Shown here piece by piece: positions 9,945-22,138 of a DNA stretch of 64,000 nucleotides. Position 1 is the stretch's first letter. Every line of letters begins with the position of its first letter. The translations under genes were made by a program, and so were the position numbers. Under the pieces are notes generated by a model that saw nothing but the letters and a program-made list of their open reading frames with translations, did no database searches and was not told where the DNA came from. Origin of the DNA: Rhipicephalus microplus (Eukaryota; Arthropoda; Arachnida; Ixodida; Ixodidae); NCBI RefSeq assembly GCF_043290135.1, contig NC_134701.1, positions 63,399,002-63,463,001 of the forward strand. Direction: 5' to 3'.

Positions 9945-10365
9945 CGCTCCACGCGTGCTCTCATTCCTCCGCGTGGATCTGACCTTCCCGGCGGCTTAAC
10001 TCGCCGAGAGGAGGTTGCGCTCAGGAGGATTCGTGTGGGCGCCGCCTTGACTCCTGCAATCCGGGCTACATGGACATCTGGTGCACAGCCTCCCCCAACG
10101 ACGTGCCCATTCTGCGTTGCCCCAGCCACAGAGGCAACGCTTGATCACCTATTGGGAACCTGCCCGGGCCTTCACCAGGCTCGCACTCGCCACCTACGCG
10201 GCCTTCACCACCACCCCGGCCGACCACCTGACTTGACGCGCTGGACGCACGGTCCACTGCATCGACAACTCCTGGCCTTCATACAGGAAACAAAACTTTT
10301 CCTTTTTATTTAACTGATGCCGCAGGGCATACTAGCGCCAATAAAAAAAAAAAAAAAAAAAAAAA
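9945..10365 (+). mobile_element. 5'-truncated LINE 3' end with poly(A) tail
   Basis: This is the last 420 bp of a non-LTR retrotransposon. An open frame from 9948 to 10313 encodes the C-terminal end of a LINE ORF2, with the cysteine/histidine motif CPFCX9HX4C (CPFCVAPATEATLDHLLGTC) that follows RT in several LINE clades. A short 3' UTR with AATAAA (about 10340) leads into about 24 A residues ending at 10366. The insertion is flanked by a perfect 12-bp target-site duplication, acctaatttctg, at 9933-9944 and 10366-10377. This shows it is a target-primed insertion truncated at its 5' end. The clade cannot be set from this fragment. Confidence 0.85.
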
Positions 10366-10738
10366 ACCTAATTTCTGTCTGCCTACAGGCGACACGGCGC
10401 AGTGCCTCGCCAGCTGCACAGCGCGCAGTGATGTCACCGCACTGAGAGCGGTGCGGGAGACGGCGCGGGCGGGCGCAGCCATAGAGCGTAGGGCTCAGCG
10501 CGTGCAATCACTTGGTGTGTGGCGTCACTGCGCCATTGCTTCAGACGCTTCTCCTCGCTTCTCGTGCCATGGCAAGGGAAGAGAAGGAGGCGCACCGCGA
10601 ACGGCGAATTCAGGGTCGCTTATAACGTGCATTCGCACTTAAAACACTGATAGTGTTCGATGTGCGAGAAGTTGTGGAGCAGCAGAACTCCGGGGTCTGT
10701 CTGAATTCAATGCGTGGGGGAGTTGTACGGAGGATTTT

Positions 10739-10980
10739 ATGCTGAACGGCTGTGCCGCCCGTGACCTGCGACGCCAGCGTAGTTCGCGCCAACTCGTTCA
10801 CCCTCCACGACCTCCTGACGGTACCCAGCTGTCGTCGTGTGGTGGCCCGTCCATGCACTTCTTCGACCGGCTCCCAACTTTCCTATCTCATTTTTTTTTC
10901 GGTCACTTGCCAGTCCTACTTCTTTATCAATATCTTTCCACTATCTTTTATAGCGATAGGAAATATATAAACACTCTCGA
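10739..10980 (+). repeat. Interspersed repeat family R1, copy 1
   Basis: Sequence here matches, in opposite orientation, 18850-19105 and 52205-52520. The conceptual translations share RQRSSR-LV-PPR-PD and FDR-PTFLS. It looks protein-like in places, but no copy has a convincing start, stop and domain, so I treat it as a transposable-element fragment of unknown class. Confidence 0.6.
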
Positions 10981-12314
10981 CTGGATCTTGCCGCCGGCGG
11001 TGCTGTCACTCACCGTGTATGTATACGTATTTATATATATGCAGACGCCATAAAGAAAAAAAATCAAGAAAGAGACTCTGGCTCGCGGAATCTAACTTCG
11101 ATCTTCTGCGTCGTGAGTGCGAAGAGTTAACCACTGAGCTACTGCGAAGCACGTACGTCAACGTTCAAACGGCAAGCCATTTATATTTACACTTACCGCG
11201 GCTGATGGGCGTCTCGAAGGAATTATCGTGTTTTCAGCATTACTAGCGAAGTGCACAATGAGCGCTCGCTCTTATCCTGCCCGCGTTCTTCACCCCGCTT
11301 AGAGGAAAGGGCCACCGTCCCTCGTGCGCCCTTATTTCGTGGTGAGGAGAATCGTATGTCTTGGCTGGCGTCGGGCTTTACCAGGAACGATTATATTGTA
11401 GTTACCGGGTAAACAAATGTCACTGTAATAATTGTAGTCTCCGTTTGAGAAAAGCGCACTTTTCAGACACATCGAAGAAACAACTCTTGCGTGCATCTGT
11501 ACCTGTGAGCGTGTTTCGCGCGTCATTCGTGCGTGAGAAACGCGGGGCATGTTTCGATCTACTGTCCATTTTGCACGTCATTGTCCAATTTGTTGCTATC
11601 GCGTTCATTGCTTCACCTTTGTGGCAAAACTGTGACTTTTTTATCCCTCCTTCCCCACTCTCATACAAGGCACTGCCCTGAGTCACCCATGAGGCAGGCA
11701 GAAATCAGGCGCTTTTTCCTCTTCTCTAGAATCCCTCGAACAATCAATGCGTGGATCGCTAGAACTTGGCTCATGAAGACGGTGCGAATGACCAGGAGTG
11801 AATTTTGAGTGCTTCTACCGCAATAACTTATGAGAATATTGTTTTCACTCTGCCTCGTTTTTTCCCACAAATTTGTGCAAAATGAGACAGTTGGCGTATT
11901 TTTAGATGCCAAGCGGCTCTTTGACAAGCCTGTGTGACGCTGTCCCTCCATACAACCTCACTGTGCATGCTCGCGTCTCGTGCAGGCTGAGGAAGACACC
12001 CGCAAAATTGTCGCTCCCCTCCCCCTCTGTCGTCTCGCAAGGTCGATGCAGGCAGCGTCTGCTAGTAAAAAAATCAACTGCTCACACTGCATAGCTGTTC
12101 ACTGGCCACCCGGTATGTTTAGGCAGTGGATCACGTGTTCGGAATGCAGTCAAGGGCACCTTTACTTAGCTTTCGCTTGATGAGCGCCAGCGTCAACACT
12201 GCCGCCAGTGTAAGCGTTAGGGCCCGCTACTTCGCTTCTACACATGGTTTCAATTAGTGGGAGATTACCCTATTTCTTTTTTCCTTTTTCCATAAACCTT
12301 GAGTTGTGACCACA
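10981..12314. other. Gene-free stretch, nothing recognised
   Basis: Only short open frames on both strands, with no splice-bounded coding segment or recognisable domain. Sequence at about 12181-12300 recurs at about 30001-30110. Confidence 0.45.
12181..12300. repeat. Interspersed repeat family R2, copy 1
   Basis: About 110 bp starting gatgagcgccagcgtcaac and running to cacatggtttcaattagtggg. It matches 30005-30110 with scattered substitutions. The class is unknown. Confidence 0.55.
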
Positions 12315-12327
12315 TGGTCATGCGTAT

Positions 12328-12569
12328 TGATTGATTGATTTCTAGGGTTTAACGTAGCAAAATTACCATATGAATATGAGCGACACCGTAGTGGAGGCCT
12401 CCGGAAATTTCGACCACCTGGGGTTCATCAACGTGCACTCAAGTCTGAGCACACGGGCCTAAAACATTTCCGCCTCCATCGAAAATTCAGCCGCCGCAGC
12501 CGGGATTCGATCCCTCGACCGGCGGGTCAGCAGCTAAGTAATTTATCCGCTAGACCGCCGTGGTGGGGC
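12328..12569 (-). mobile_element. Ruka-like tRNA-derived SINE, near full length
   Basis: On the minus strand it starts with a tRNA-like head: the A-box region is near the 12560 end, and the B-box-like gggatcgaatcc complement is near 12512. It carries the conserved body shared with four other copies here (gtgcac...cccaggtggtc, cctccactacgg) and ends in (AATC)n. A 13-bp target-site duplication with one mismatch flanks it: tggtcatgcgtat (12315-12327) and tggtcacgcgtat (12570-12582). The resemblance to tick Ruka SINEs is from memory of the family. Confidence 0.8.
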
Positions 12570-12914
12570 TGGTCACGCGTATGTAGAACACCTTGTACCC
12601 GAGGGAAAGTTTTGGCATTGATGTTTATTGATAACAACAGAAATAAAAAAGTGTATTGTGAAATTTCTGTTGCATTTGCCCCACCAGACTCCAATACAAA
12701 TTACTTGTTTTAAATTTTCTGATATAAGTACCACCTGGCCTACAATATCTCTAGAACATCTAGAGAAAGTGGTCTACAAAAGTTATTATCGTTCATTTTG
12801 GTATATATGATACTTTGACATGCAATAGTCGATCTCAGGAAATGTGCATGCATAACTAAAAAAGTACTGACAGCTTTGGGGATCAGCATTGTCTTCACGT
12901 GGAGGCAAGCGAAT

Positions 12915-12990
12915 GTAAAAAATGGCAGATCCCACGTACATTGGGAATCCAGGCTATGCGAAGCATGAATGAGGAAGGTTGATATGTCAC
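12915..12990 (+). repeat. Short repeat shared with the 54 kb composite element
   Basis: The stretch ggcagatcccacgtac... to atgaggaaggtt matches 54346-54410 closely. It is the leader of the composite tandem-repeat element, found here without the tandem units. Confidence 0.6.
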
Positions 12991-13419
12991 TTTAAAATGA
13001 GCACAATGTGACAAATTGGAAGTGTAATACGCCGTACATCACTTCCTTCGAAGATGAAAGCAAGTTCCACTGAGAATATCCACCCTGAATTTCACGTCAA
13101 CCACCAGAAACTAGGAGTCAAGGAGCTACAGCACACCTATGGCCGAGAAGTAGTTCCTTGTGGGGACGACGACGTCTACACCATCATACATTGTTACAAC
13201 CTTACTCTCATGGGGAGTGACAGCTAGATTGTTATTAAGAGGAGTACTTATAGAGATTAGGTTTTCATGTTGCTTTCTTTACAGCTTGTCTTATTATTCG
13301 CGCTGATTGTTTCGTCAAGACCAGTAAAATTAACAGCCTATTTAGCAATAGTAACACCTATATTAGAATGTGCAAGTATCATATAGGACCCTTACCAGAA
13401 AGGCCTATTCAACAAAGTT

Positions 13420-13622
13420 GATTGAGTTGCTGACCCGCAGGTCGTGAGATCGAATCCGGTCTGTGGCAGCTGAATATTCGATGCAGGCCAAAGTGCTGTA
13501 AGTCCGTCTGCTCAGATTTGGGTGCACATTAAAAACCCCAGGTGGTCAAAATGTCGGGAGCCCTCCACTACGGCGTCTCTCAGAGTCACATGGTGGATTT
13601 GGGACGTTAAACCTCACATATT
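13420..13622 (+). mobile_element. Ruka-like SINE, 5'-truncated
   Basis: Plus-strand copy with the B-box-like segment (gagatcgaatccgg, near 13445) and the conserved body through gggacgttaaacctcacata. It ends in an AT-rich tetranucleotide-like tail (atttatctatatat). The A-box head is missing. Confidence 0.7.
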
Positions 13623-13649
13623 TATCTATATATATATTTATCTATCATG

Positions 13650-16600
13650 GCCACATGTACTTGCATATGAATGACAATTATATCAAGGTGGAAACTGTAA
13701 GCTAGAATGGCGCACCAGTTCATGTTTCATAGAGCTATATTGCTTCCGCAAATCTGAGATGGATGCCCCCCTTTCCGCGATGACGTGTGCTAGAGTAACT
13801 GTATATGCTACCTTTATGTAGCAGAGCAGCGCGATTGTTTTCCAACGCCTCTAGCAACCAAGCACAGCAGAAAATCCGGTGCACAGTCAGCAGCGCCGAA
13901 AGCGGTCACTGTCCTGCCAAGTAACCGTCGTGTGCTCTGTAGGTAGTTAGCTACGAACTGGTGCTTGTATTCGCTTTAGATTCACGTCGTTAGGCTACGA
14001 GAGCTAATCATTTGCATCGGTTTGGCACAATTTTAGAAAAATATACTGAAATAATCAACGCTGTAGGCTTATAGGGGTGCGGCTTAAATCTCGAAGGACC
14101 TATATTTTGTGTTTGTAAGTTGTTGCTTCTCTTCTATAGCTAGCACCACTTGGCCATGCGGCAACTGTACTGCATGCTATTTAGCATTGCGATACGTCTT
14201 TGCGCTTCGCGTTACTGGCAGACTCAAAATGCTTTTGAACTCGCTTGGCACAGTCCCGAAAGCAGGTGTTTCTTCTTCTTTTACGGGTAGTTGACACACC
14301 AGGCACGTCAACTGGTGATCACTGACATGATCCGTCGATTGGCGACAGGCTTGAAGCAGCACTGACATCAAATTTCAAGATTGATATGTGCCCATCATTC
14401 GATCGCTTGTTATGCATAGGTCTTCTTGGCCAAATTTGAACGGTATCCGTCGTGTAGAAGTTATTTTAATGCGATGTGAAACAGCGTAGGAAAGCTAAGA
14501 ACAAAAGAAAAATAGACTGCCTAGCGACGTCGACACTAGTGCTACGTGTTTGGTGTAATACATGGAGGAAGGAAAAACTTCTTTCCTTCCCCCGTGGGTG
14601 TAATACATTCCACAAGTACCACCCTGAGTGACAATGACCTAGTAGCGATGACGTGTACGGCCATAATGTTTTTATCGTGGCACCGACTCACGCCGAAGCG
14701 CAGAAACGCACTCGCTCGTCACGTCTGATGTTCGTCGCACCGGTTTGAATGATTTCGCGAATTTATAAAAATGAAAATTGTCTCTAGAAGAACGGCGAAA
14801 AAAAAAGAGCATGATTAAACCTGTGCTTTTCGGTCAGAATATTGGGTTATTGTTGTGAGTTCCAGGTGAGTTGCAGCCGTCTAGTTCAAAGCACGGAAAA
14901 GGAGCGATGAGGGTGTCTTTCCATATCACGTATGTGTTACACATCAACACGACCGCGAGCTATCAAAAGTAGAACAGCGTATAGTGAGATATCATCGCTA
15001 ACAAGTAACACACAGGTATCATTGAATTTTAGTTCATCTGTAGACTTTGTGTCCACGTAAAAGTGGTAATACCGTGTTAACCGCGATGGGCTAGATAGGT
15101 GGGGCACTCAGAAGGCGCAAAAAAGAACGTGGCAAGCTGAAAACGTATGCTATTTCTCCGTTGATGCTCATTCACGATAGCTACGTTGCATTGACCGCTC
15201 TGCGTATACCTTAAGCCTTTGCACACCAAAAGTCACAAATATTGCTATCTGAGACACACGAGTGAACATGGCTGACCGTGTATCCTCAGGCACCTCTGCA
15301 GAGCTGCTTGGAACCGCGTCCATTTCGGAATCACTGTTCTGAAAAAAAGTCGATCTAAGCAAAAATAATTCGCCACTTCGCCAATCGTGGGGATTGCAAG
15401 CTCCAGACTTTGTTAGTGAACCCGAGTCGTACGGCGGCGACGGTTATTGAACCCGAGTTTATACGGCGACGACAGCAATGCAGGTGACAAGGGCTGACTG
15501 AATGTGTCCGCCTAGCAGACGAAATGTTTGCGGAGCAGCTGAGCCTGACGCCCATCTTTTCTGTGGAGAAGTGGTCAGCTGTGGCGTGATCTGGAGGTGA
15601 CCGCGAGATAGCACTACTGCTGCTGCTCCCAGCGCTAAAAATTGCGGGATTGCTGGCTGTTTTGAATAGTGCAATATACCAATGATGTAAATCATTAAAA
15701 TTGATAGTTATTCATCCCTCAGTTGCGTTTTAGGTCGCGAATCGCTGCTACGGGATCTATAGCTACTCGCTGACGCAGAATACTCGGAATGAGTAAACTT
15801 GATGTCAGTGCTCCTTTAAGCAAGTCGCATGCAAAAACATGCAGCTTAGGCGAGATGGTGAATCTATGGCCGACTCTGCTTCGTATACGGGAGCGGAGTT
15901 TCGCATATATGGTTCCTGCATATATGTTCCCTATAGGGAGCATATACGCAGTTACTCTAGCGTATGCCGTTACACAACGACATTCATTACAAATTCACAG
16001 CACTTCAGAAGTATGCTCGCATACAGTGCATGTGCAAGTTGTAGGTGACGCCACCGACACTACAGCGTTGAGTCTTCGAGTCCTTGCCATCGGACGTCGC
16101 CCACCGACACAACATGCAGCAGTCCTCCAATATCGAAACAGCCGTGTCTCTATGAAATCGTCGTTTGAAGTGGTAGCTGGCAACAGACTATAGTAACCTA
16201 CCACCGGTAGCAACACAATATTAGTTGATTCAAATTTGAAGCAGTCGCGCTAACGCACTCACCGTGACTTGCTCATGATTGTCGCCGTATAGTGTCCTTG
16301 TCGAGGTGTTGCTATTTACTCGAGCCTGCCCTCACCAGGTGCCCACACTGATAACTCTGACGAGATCGGGCGCCCGCCACAGTTCAGCGCCGCCAAGGCC
16401 TGGTGTTTGCTTCTTCTTCTTCAACGAAAAGGACTGCGGTCTTACTAGAAAAAAGAGCGGCGTATGGTAAGTAATATATTATCTCGTCTGAATTCTAAGT
16501 TACAAACTGTTCGTATCTGACTTTCGCCCGTTCTTTGATTATACCTTGATAATATAAATATGAGAACCAATAAATCATCGGCCGCTTCCCCGCTACAAGT

Positions 16601-18849
16601 GATGTGTTTCACGTGTGTGACACTGACACCTTCAACAAGATTACTTTTACTTGGAGAAAGGGGCTTTTAAGTCATTTTATTTAGGCGAAAGTTTTTGATG
16701 CCAGATGAAACGCTAAAATTGACAGCAGTCCGGTGTTGGCGGTGGCGTCGCCATGACTGATACAAAAGGTCAACCTAAAGCGAACACATCAGCCTGGTGC
16801 CCCAAAGCGCCAACTTTGGTAACATCATTATGACGTCACATATGATGGCGTCATCACATGATATCATAGCTTGGTGCGCCGATTACGAAGGCAGCGCAAA
16901 ACAAGAGGAGGCGCCTGTGATCCTGGAGGTAGTTTAAAACGACGTTAGACACAGAAGGCTTTAGTATGCTTGTGGTGAAGGATAAATATATCGGCTGGGA
17001 AGAAAAAGAAGACGACTTTTAATGTCCATTCACGTTATTTCTGATCAGGCAGATTTTGCTTTTATTCAAGCGTCTACATATGCTTACTAAAGATCGTAAA
17101 TGGAATTGCCGATCTATTTGGTCTGCAACTACAGATTGATCCTCTATTTCTACTGAACTTCCACCGGACATATTACTATTCGAGAAAATAAGCTTGCAAA
17201 TGGTGAAACATTTTGCCTAAAAGTTAACATTTCATTCTCTTGAATCAACCGTGTTGAAGTCGAAGATTTGCTTTCTTAATATGTAGAAAGTTTAGTCGCA
17301 GGGACAGTATTGCTTATCAGTCTATAGGTTCTCCAGGTGAGGATGATGACGATAACGCCTCAAAACATGGCTCATACCCCGTCAAAGTGATTGGCCAAAA
17401 ACATGTTTTATAGTTTAGTGAGAATTTTTCAGTATTGACTACCAATAACCAAGATAAAAAATCTGCCGTTACCACAGAGGAAATCATGTCCAACGAGCTC
17501 GCCCGGAGGGGCACGGGGCGTTTCTTGGTGAGACCAATCGGTTAATGTAAAGCCCGTAAATGATAAAACCGTCCCTGGTACAAAGCCAGAGACGTTTCAG
17601 GAGAGTGTTCGTGGCTGGTTTGAGGCTTGTTTCACTTGGTAGAAAATGGTTATGCGGAGCTTGATACATTCTTTGTGCCTAAGCACGTAAACGACTTTCC
17701 AAAAAAGCGTACCAAGGGCAAAACCTTGGGGATAAGAAGAACACTAGTGAAATGTCAGCACAGTGTACTAAAGTAATTGTAGACACCTCCCTGATATGCG
17801 AGGAAAGTTCAAGTGACTGTATCGAGAAACGATAGGTCCTGCGTGCGGTTTGACAGCTTTCGACCCTCTAAGCAAGAACATAGTAGTGGGTTGAGGAGAT
17901 GGCACTATAGCACAGAGTAGAGAGCACTATGCACGTGTGAACAGCGGCCAGGCATGTGAGTTAAGTTGTTTGGAAGGAAACAGATCGATTGTTCCCAAAT
18001 GTGCTAAGCTGTCTGCCAGGCATGCGGGCAATACACACAATGCCTTGCCAGTAAATTAATCCGTCTGTGAGGGTGACACAGATAACAAGAGATATGAGCG
18101 AGTGGACGAGCCTGAGTTACGAATGAAGGGCGCATTTAAGATTGTGATGATGGCTGTAATCCCTATGGTTCCGATAACCACGGCGACACGTTAAAAAACT
18201 GGACAGGCCTGGTTGCTCAGTTCCTGGCGAACTTCAGTTTATTTACACACTGATACTTATTTACAGTCAAAGGCCGGGCCGGCACCAAAGCGACCTTAAA
18301 GTAAGCACTGTGCTGTATCAATGCCAGCGTTACTTGGCGAGCCCTTAGTATAGCACACACATCGACCCTAACTTTTCGATGTAAGGTAAAACTCTGGATC
18401 AGATTCGGCACCAAGCACGACCTCCGCCCCCGCTTTCTGTTGTCGTGTTCGAGCGCCAAGCTCCCCTCCTCTTCATTTCTCTCCATAAATACCTCCCGTC
18501 TCATCTGAGACGTGGCACGAACCTCCGTGGTACGAACGTTTTCTTGATGCTCCGCGAATGCAGCAAACAACTCTCTTTTCCTCAGAGACGTGTATCCACC
18601 TCAGCGTTCCCACACTTTGCTATGCTCATCCTCCAAAGAATCGGCTATGAAACTCCGTCATTTTGTCAAGGTACAGCCTAAAATAATTTCACGAAACAAG
18701 CCTGGCTAGACCGCCGGTCGACTGTGTGGAGTTAGTGCACACGATGCTGTCGCCTGTCCACACTTACTGTGACAGCACGCTGCCACGTAATACTGGGGAA
18801 GAAATGATTCTTAAATGAAAAGAAGAGAAAAATGAGTTCTGAAACTGTC
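13650..18849. other. Long gene-free stretch downstream of arginine kinase
   Basis: Over 5 kb with no open frame above about 130 codons and no segment with recognisable protein domains, splice-bounded exons or RNA genes. A short imperfect inverted sequence (ggaaggaaaaac...ttctttccttcc) lies at about 14568-14590. Confidence 0.4.
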
Positions 18850-19105
18850 TCTCAGGGGGAGGACACCTCAACAGTATCTCACGAGGGATGGGAGTAAGGA
18901 GAGATCAAAAGGATAGGAATTAAAAAGACATAGATATAGAGAGAGCGGAAGAAAAGAGCGAAGCGCAGAGACAGCCACATATGGAAGTAAGGAGGAGATA
19001 GGAAAAATGGACACGGTCGCAGGGGTCTGAGGACAGGGCACCCCTCAGAGAAAGCTCTTGTCAGCATCAGGAGATGGCATAGGGCGAGCCAGCCGGCCAG
19101 AGCTC
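18850..19105 (-). repeat. Interspersed repeat family R1, copy 2
   Basis: It shares the segment gaggacacctcaac, the purine-rich stretch with tatagagagag and the gaggagataggaaa motif with 52205-52520, in the same orientation. It is the reverse of 10739-10980. No intact coding frame. Confidence 0.65.
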
Positions 19106-19516
19106 TCGTGCCGGTCCACTTCGTGCCGGTCCACTTCGCAGGTCGCTTTGACTGTAAAGTTAGGCAGCTATCGAGTTTCATTCGTATAAGTGTGAACCAC
19201 TTCGTCCTCATTCTTGTTGCGCAACTGGTTGAGCAGAATGCGGTTTTGTCCTTTAGCGGTTCGCAACTTGCAGGGTGGGCAGCCCTGAAAGCTCTGAAGG
19301 CCTTTGTTCCCCCAAAAAAGGGGGAAACAAGGCCCTCTGGAGGCCAGCGTAAAAAAGAAATAAACAACTTGGGCACATTCAGAGGCGGCATTTTGAAGCA
19401 AATGATAAAAAAGCACCAAAAGAGAACAGGAATCGCTGCAATAGGTTGCATAAACACTCAGAGGTGGAAATAAAATGGTGATAGCATAGTGGAGACGAGC
19501 TTTGACACCATAGAGC

Positions 19517-19536
19517 AGGGGTGTCAAACATGCGTT
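19517..19536 (+). other. Possible hAT-like terminal motif
   Basis: The stretch caggggtgtcaaacatgcg resembles terminal inverted repeats of hAT transposons. Upstream, tttgacacc at about 19501 forms a small inverted pair with it. No transposase frame or matching opposite end was found nearby, so this is weak. Confidence 0.25.
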
Positions 19537-19782
19537 AGCCAATGTGTAGCAGTTCTGAAGTTTGTCCCACAAGAACCGAGCAGTTAACTTGGTTGAATTG
19601 AGAAGAAGGGGATGTGGTGGAGGTTTTCATAAAGAAATTGTCGCCAGTATTCTCATTAGAAAGAACGCCTTTTCATGTATTTCATATATGAGCCATTCCT
19701 GGTGGGCGTTTGGCGTCAGAATTCGAGAAATATATCTATCCTGAATGAGTAGTCAGCGATCTTGAAGGAAAAGTGTATACAT

Positions 19783-19931
19783 GAAGGCGGAAATGTTGTA
19801 GGCCCGTGTGCTCAGATTTGGGTGCACGTTAAAGAACCCCAGGTGGTCGAAATTTCCGGAGCCCTCCACTACGGCGTCTCTCATAATCATATGGTGGTTT
19901 TAGGACGTAAAACCCCACATATCAATCAATC
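19783..19931 (+). mobile_element. Ruka-like SINE, 5'-truncated, with perfect target duplication
   Basis: 149 bp of SINE body (gggtgcacgttaaagaacc, ccctccactacgg) ending in (ATCA)n. It is flanked by a perfect 14-bp duplication aaaagtgtatacat at 19769-19782 and 19932-19945. The tRNA-related head is absent. The duplication shows that the truncated copy is itself the inserted unit. Confidence 0.88.
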
Positions 19932-21163
19932 AAAAGTGTATACATCAAAAGCAAAGTATTTACAATGAAGAAGACAATCCGGGAGTACAACAAAATTCAA
20001 ACACTCTCGGGCAGGTACTGCATAACGAGGTGGTGTGCTTTTACCTGCTGAACAAAGTCCTGCTTGTAGGGAGTCCAGCGAAAGAAATATCGTCGCGACT
20101 TTTCTCAAACGGGCGTGCTAAGCGTTATTGCTTCTAGTAAGTGTCCAAAAGCGGCGCCCACAAGGTGGAAGCTCTAATACGCATGCGAACACTCGTTGTT
20201 TACCAAGACTACCAGGACTCTCATGATGTCACCGTTTCGTGCCGATGTCTTGTGATGACCATTCCCGAATCGCTCAGTGGTGTCAGCTACGTATGGTTGC
20301 TGAGCGCAAGGAGTTCGACTGCGTTCTTGACGCTGGGTGTGAATGGCCTTTTTTTTTGCTAGCGCATTCGTTTCGTGACATTGTAGCAGATAATAAATTG
20401 CTATACTCTAAAAAATTGCTAAAATTATAATCTCAGGGCTGCTGTGTCGCTGCAGTGGTTTTTCACAATTGGGCAACGGGAATTTTTGAACTATTGGGCT
20501 ATTGTGCGTGTGAACAGCTGCATCGCAATTTATCCATTCGGAAAGTTTTTGGTGTATATAGGCAGCGCACGTTTTCACTAATAAAGCAACATTGTTTCCT
20601 GGATCTTTCTTGTTGGTCTTCTTTTTTTCTCACGTATGCAACTGGCCAGATATAAAGGCGCGATAAAAACGCTTATTTATCAAGACTTATGTAAAAGGTG
20701 AGTACTAAAGAAAAAACTACTTCGCACCTTGATGACCAAATACAAGATGTTGCTACCACTTCAGTTGAGACGTAATATTTTAGTTTTTGCTGTTGCTTTT
20801 CCCCTCCAAACGTATATAGATGACGACGCTGGCAACGAGCACTGACTACTGGATACATGAGCTTCTACAGAAGTTGCGCTACCAATTTACATGTACCATG
20901 GGAATATTTGTGGCAGAAGCTCCCAAATCATATCATGTCAATATGGACGAGGCATTGCAGGACTGAAAATTATGCGTGTGATGGCGCATGGTAGTTACAT
21001 GCCAATTACACGCTTTTTTCATTGAAGAAAAATACAATGACACAGGCTTCAGTCTTCTTGAGTACTGTGCATCTATTTACAATAAATTTGTGCGTTGTGC
21101 AGTTGCGCGAATTTCAGTACAAACGCTGCACCATTTGCTCCTCTCTAGTTAAGAGCAGCAGTC

Positions 21164-21306
21164 CTAGGACTCCTTTTCCAGCTTGATCAGTTCGAGGATT
21201 CCATCCTGCATCTCCCTGACAGCCTGGTACTCCGTGAGGCCGAGGCGACGCTTGTTTGATATGTCGTAGACACCGCCTTCACTCTCGGTGTGCTCGCCCC
21301 GAGTAC
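21164..21306 (-). CDS. AK: Arginine kinase, last coding exon (C terminus)
   Basis: It encodes residues 384-429 of the model plus the stop TAG at 21166-21164. The acceptor tatcgcag precedes 21306. The exon opens in phase 1, completing the Gly codon begun in the previous exon. The residues [22 protein letters not shown] and the EL-KLEK end match the C-terminal domain of ATP:guanido phosphotransferases, including the flexible loop (RGEHTES) that closes over the substrates. The intron before it is 21,430 bp (42736-21307) and holds elements C and D. The 3' untranslated region was not delimited; no clear AATAAA was found close downstream. Confidence 0.93.
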
Positions 21307-22107
21307 CTGCGATAAGAGTGCATGACAAGATCTGTATACTTAAGAAACATGGAGGTTGTTCTGTCACTCGCACAATATAAGGACCCAACTGCTCAAAACG
21401 GTCAGGACCTGTATACAGAGAAACGTCTGAGACTGGGAATCTACGTGAAAATACTTCGGTGGCTTCCCCCTCTCTCCATTATGGAGAGTGGGGGGGGGGG
21501 GGCAAAATTACTTCGCAGGGCACCCTCGCCTCCCATGTTTCTCAATTTCAAAGGACAGCATGCCCCACAATGGTTGAAAAAAATTAATATAAAGCGATAT
21601 GTACTATTCAAAGCAGCATTCCGATTAAGGTGATTTGCTAGAGGCCTGTATATATACTTAAGTTATGAGTGCACGTTATACAACATCAGACAATCCACAT
21701 TTTTGGATCCGTCTACTAGGACCTCCATCATATCGTGGTTTTGAAACGTATTATCCCCGTTATTACACGAAACTGTCGTCGATTTGAATCGGAAGAGAAC
21801 CACAAATTAGTTCGCATCAAGTGAAACGGAATTCAAATTAGCGAGTGGGTGCTGAAACTAACGGACATCGCAGCACACACAGCCGGCACATCCAGAATAG
21901 CTCTCGGGACTTGTGTTCGGGAACTGGTCATTATGCGTTAGTGGCACGTAACTTTACGCTGATAAAGTGGTAGGTAAATCACGCTTAGTGGCAGGTAAAT
22001 CACGCTCATAAAGCTCTAACAGCGAACGAAATGGATCAGTTACGCCAGCAACGAGCAGCGACGTGCATTCATGTGAGCAGTGAGCCTGATTGTAGACGTA
22101 GTCAGGC

Positions 22108-22138
<31 letters not shown>

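Noticed and set aside
19108..19473. 121-codon plus-strand frame
   Set aside because: Overlaps an interspersed repeat and a minus-strand frame of similar length; no known domain.
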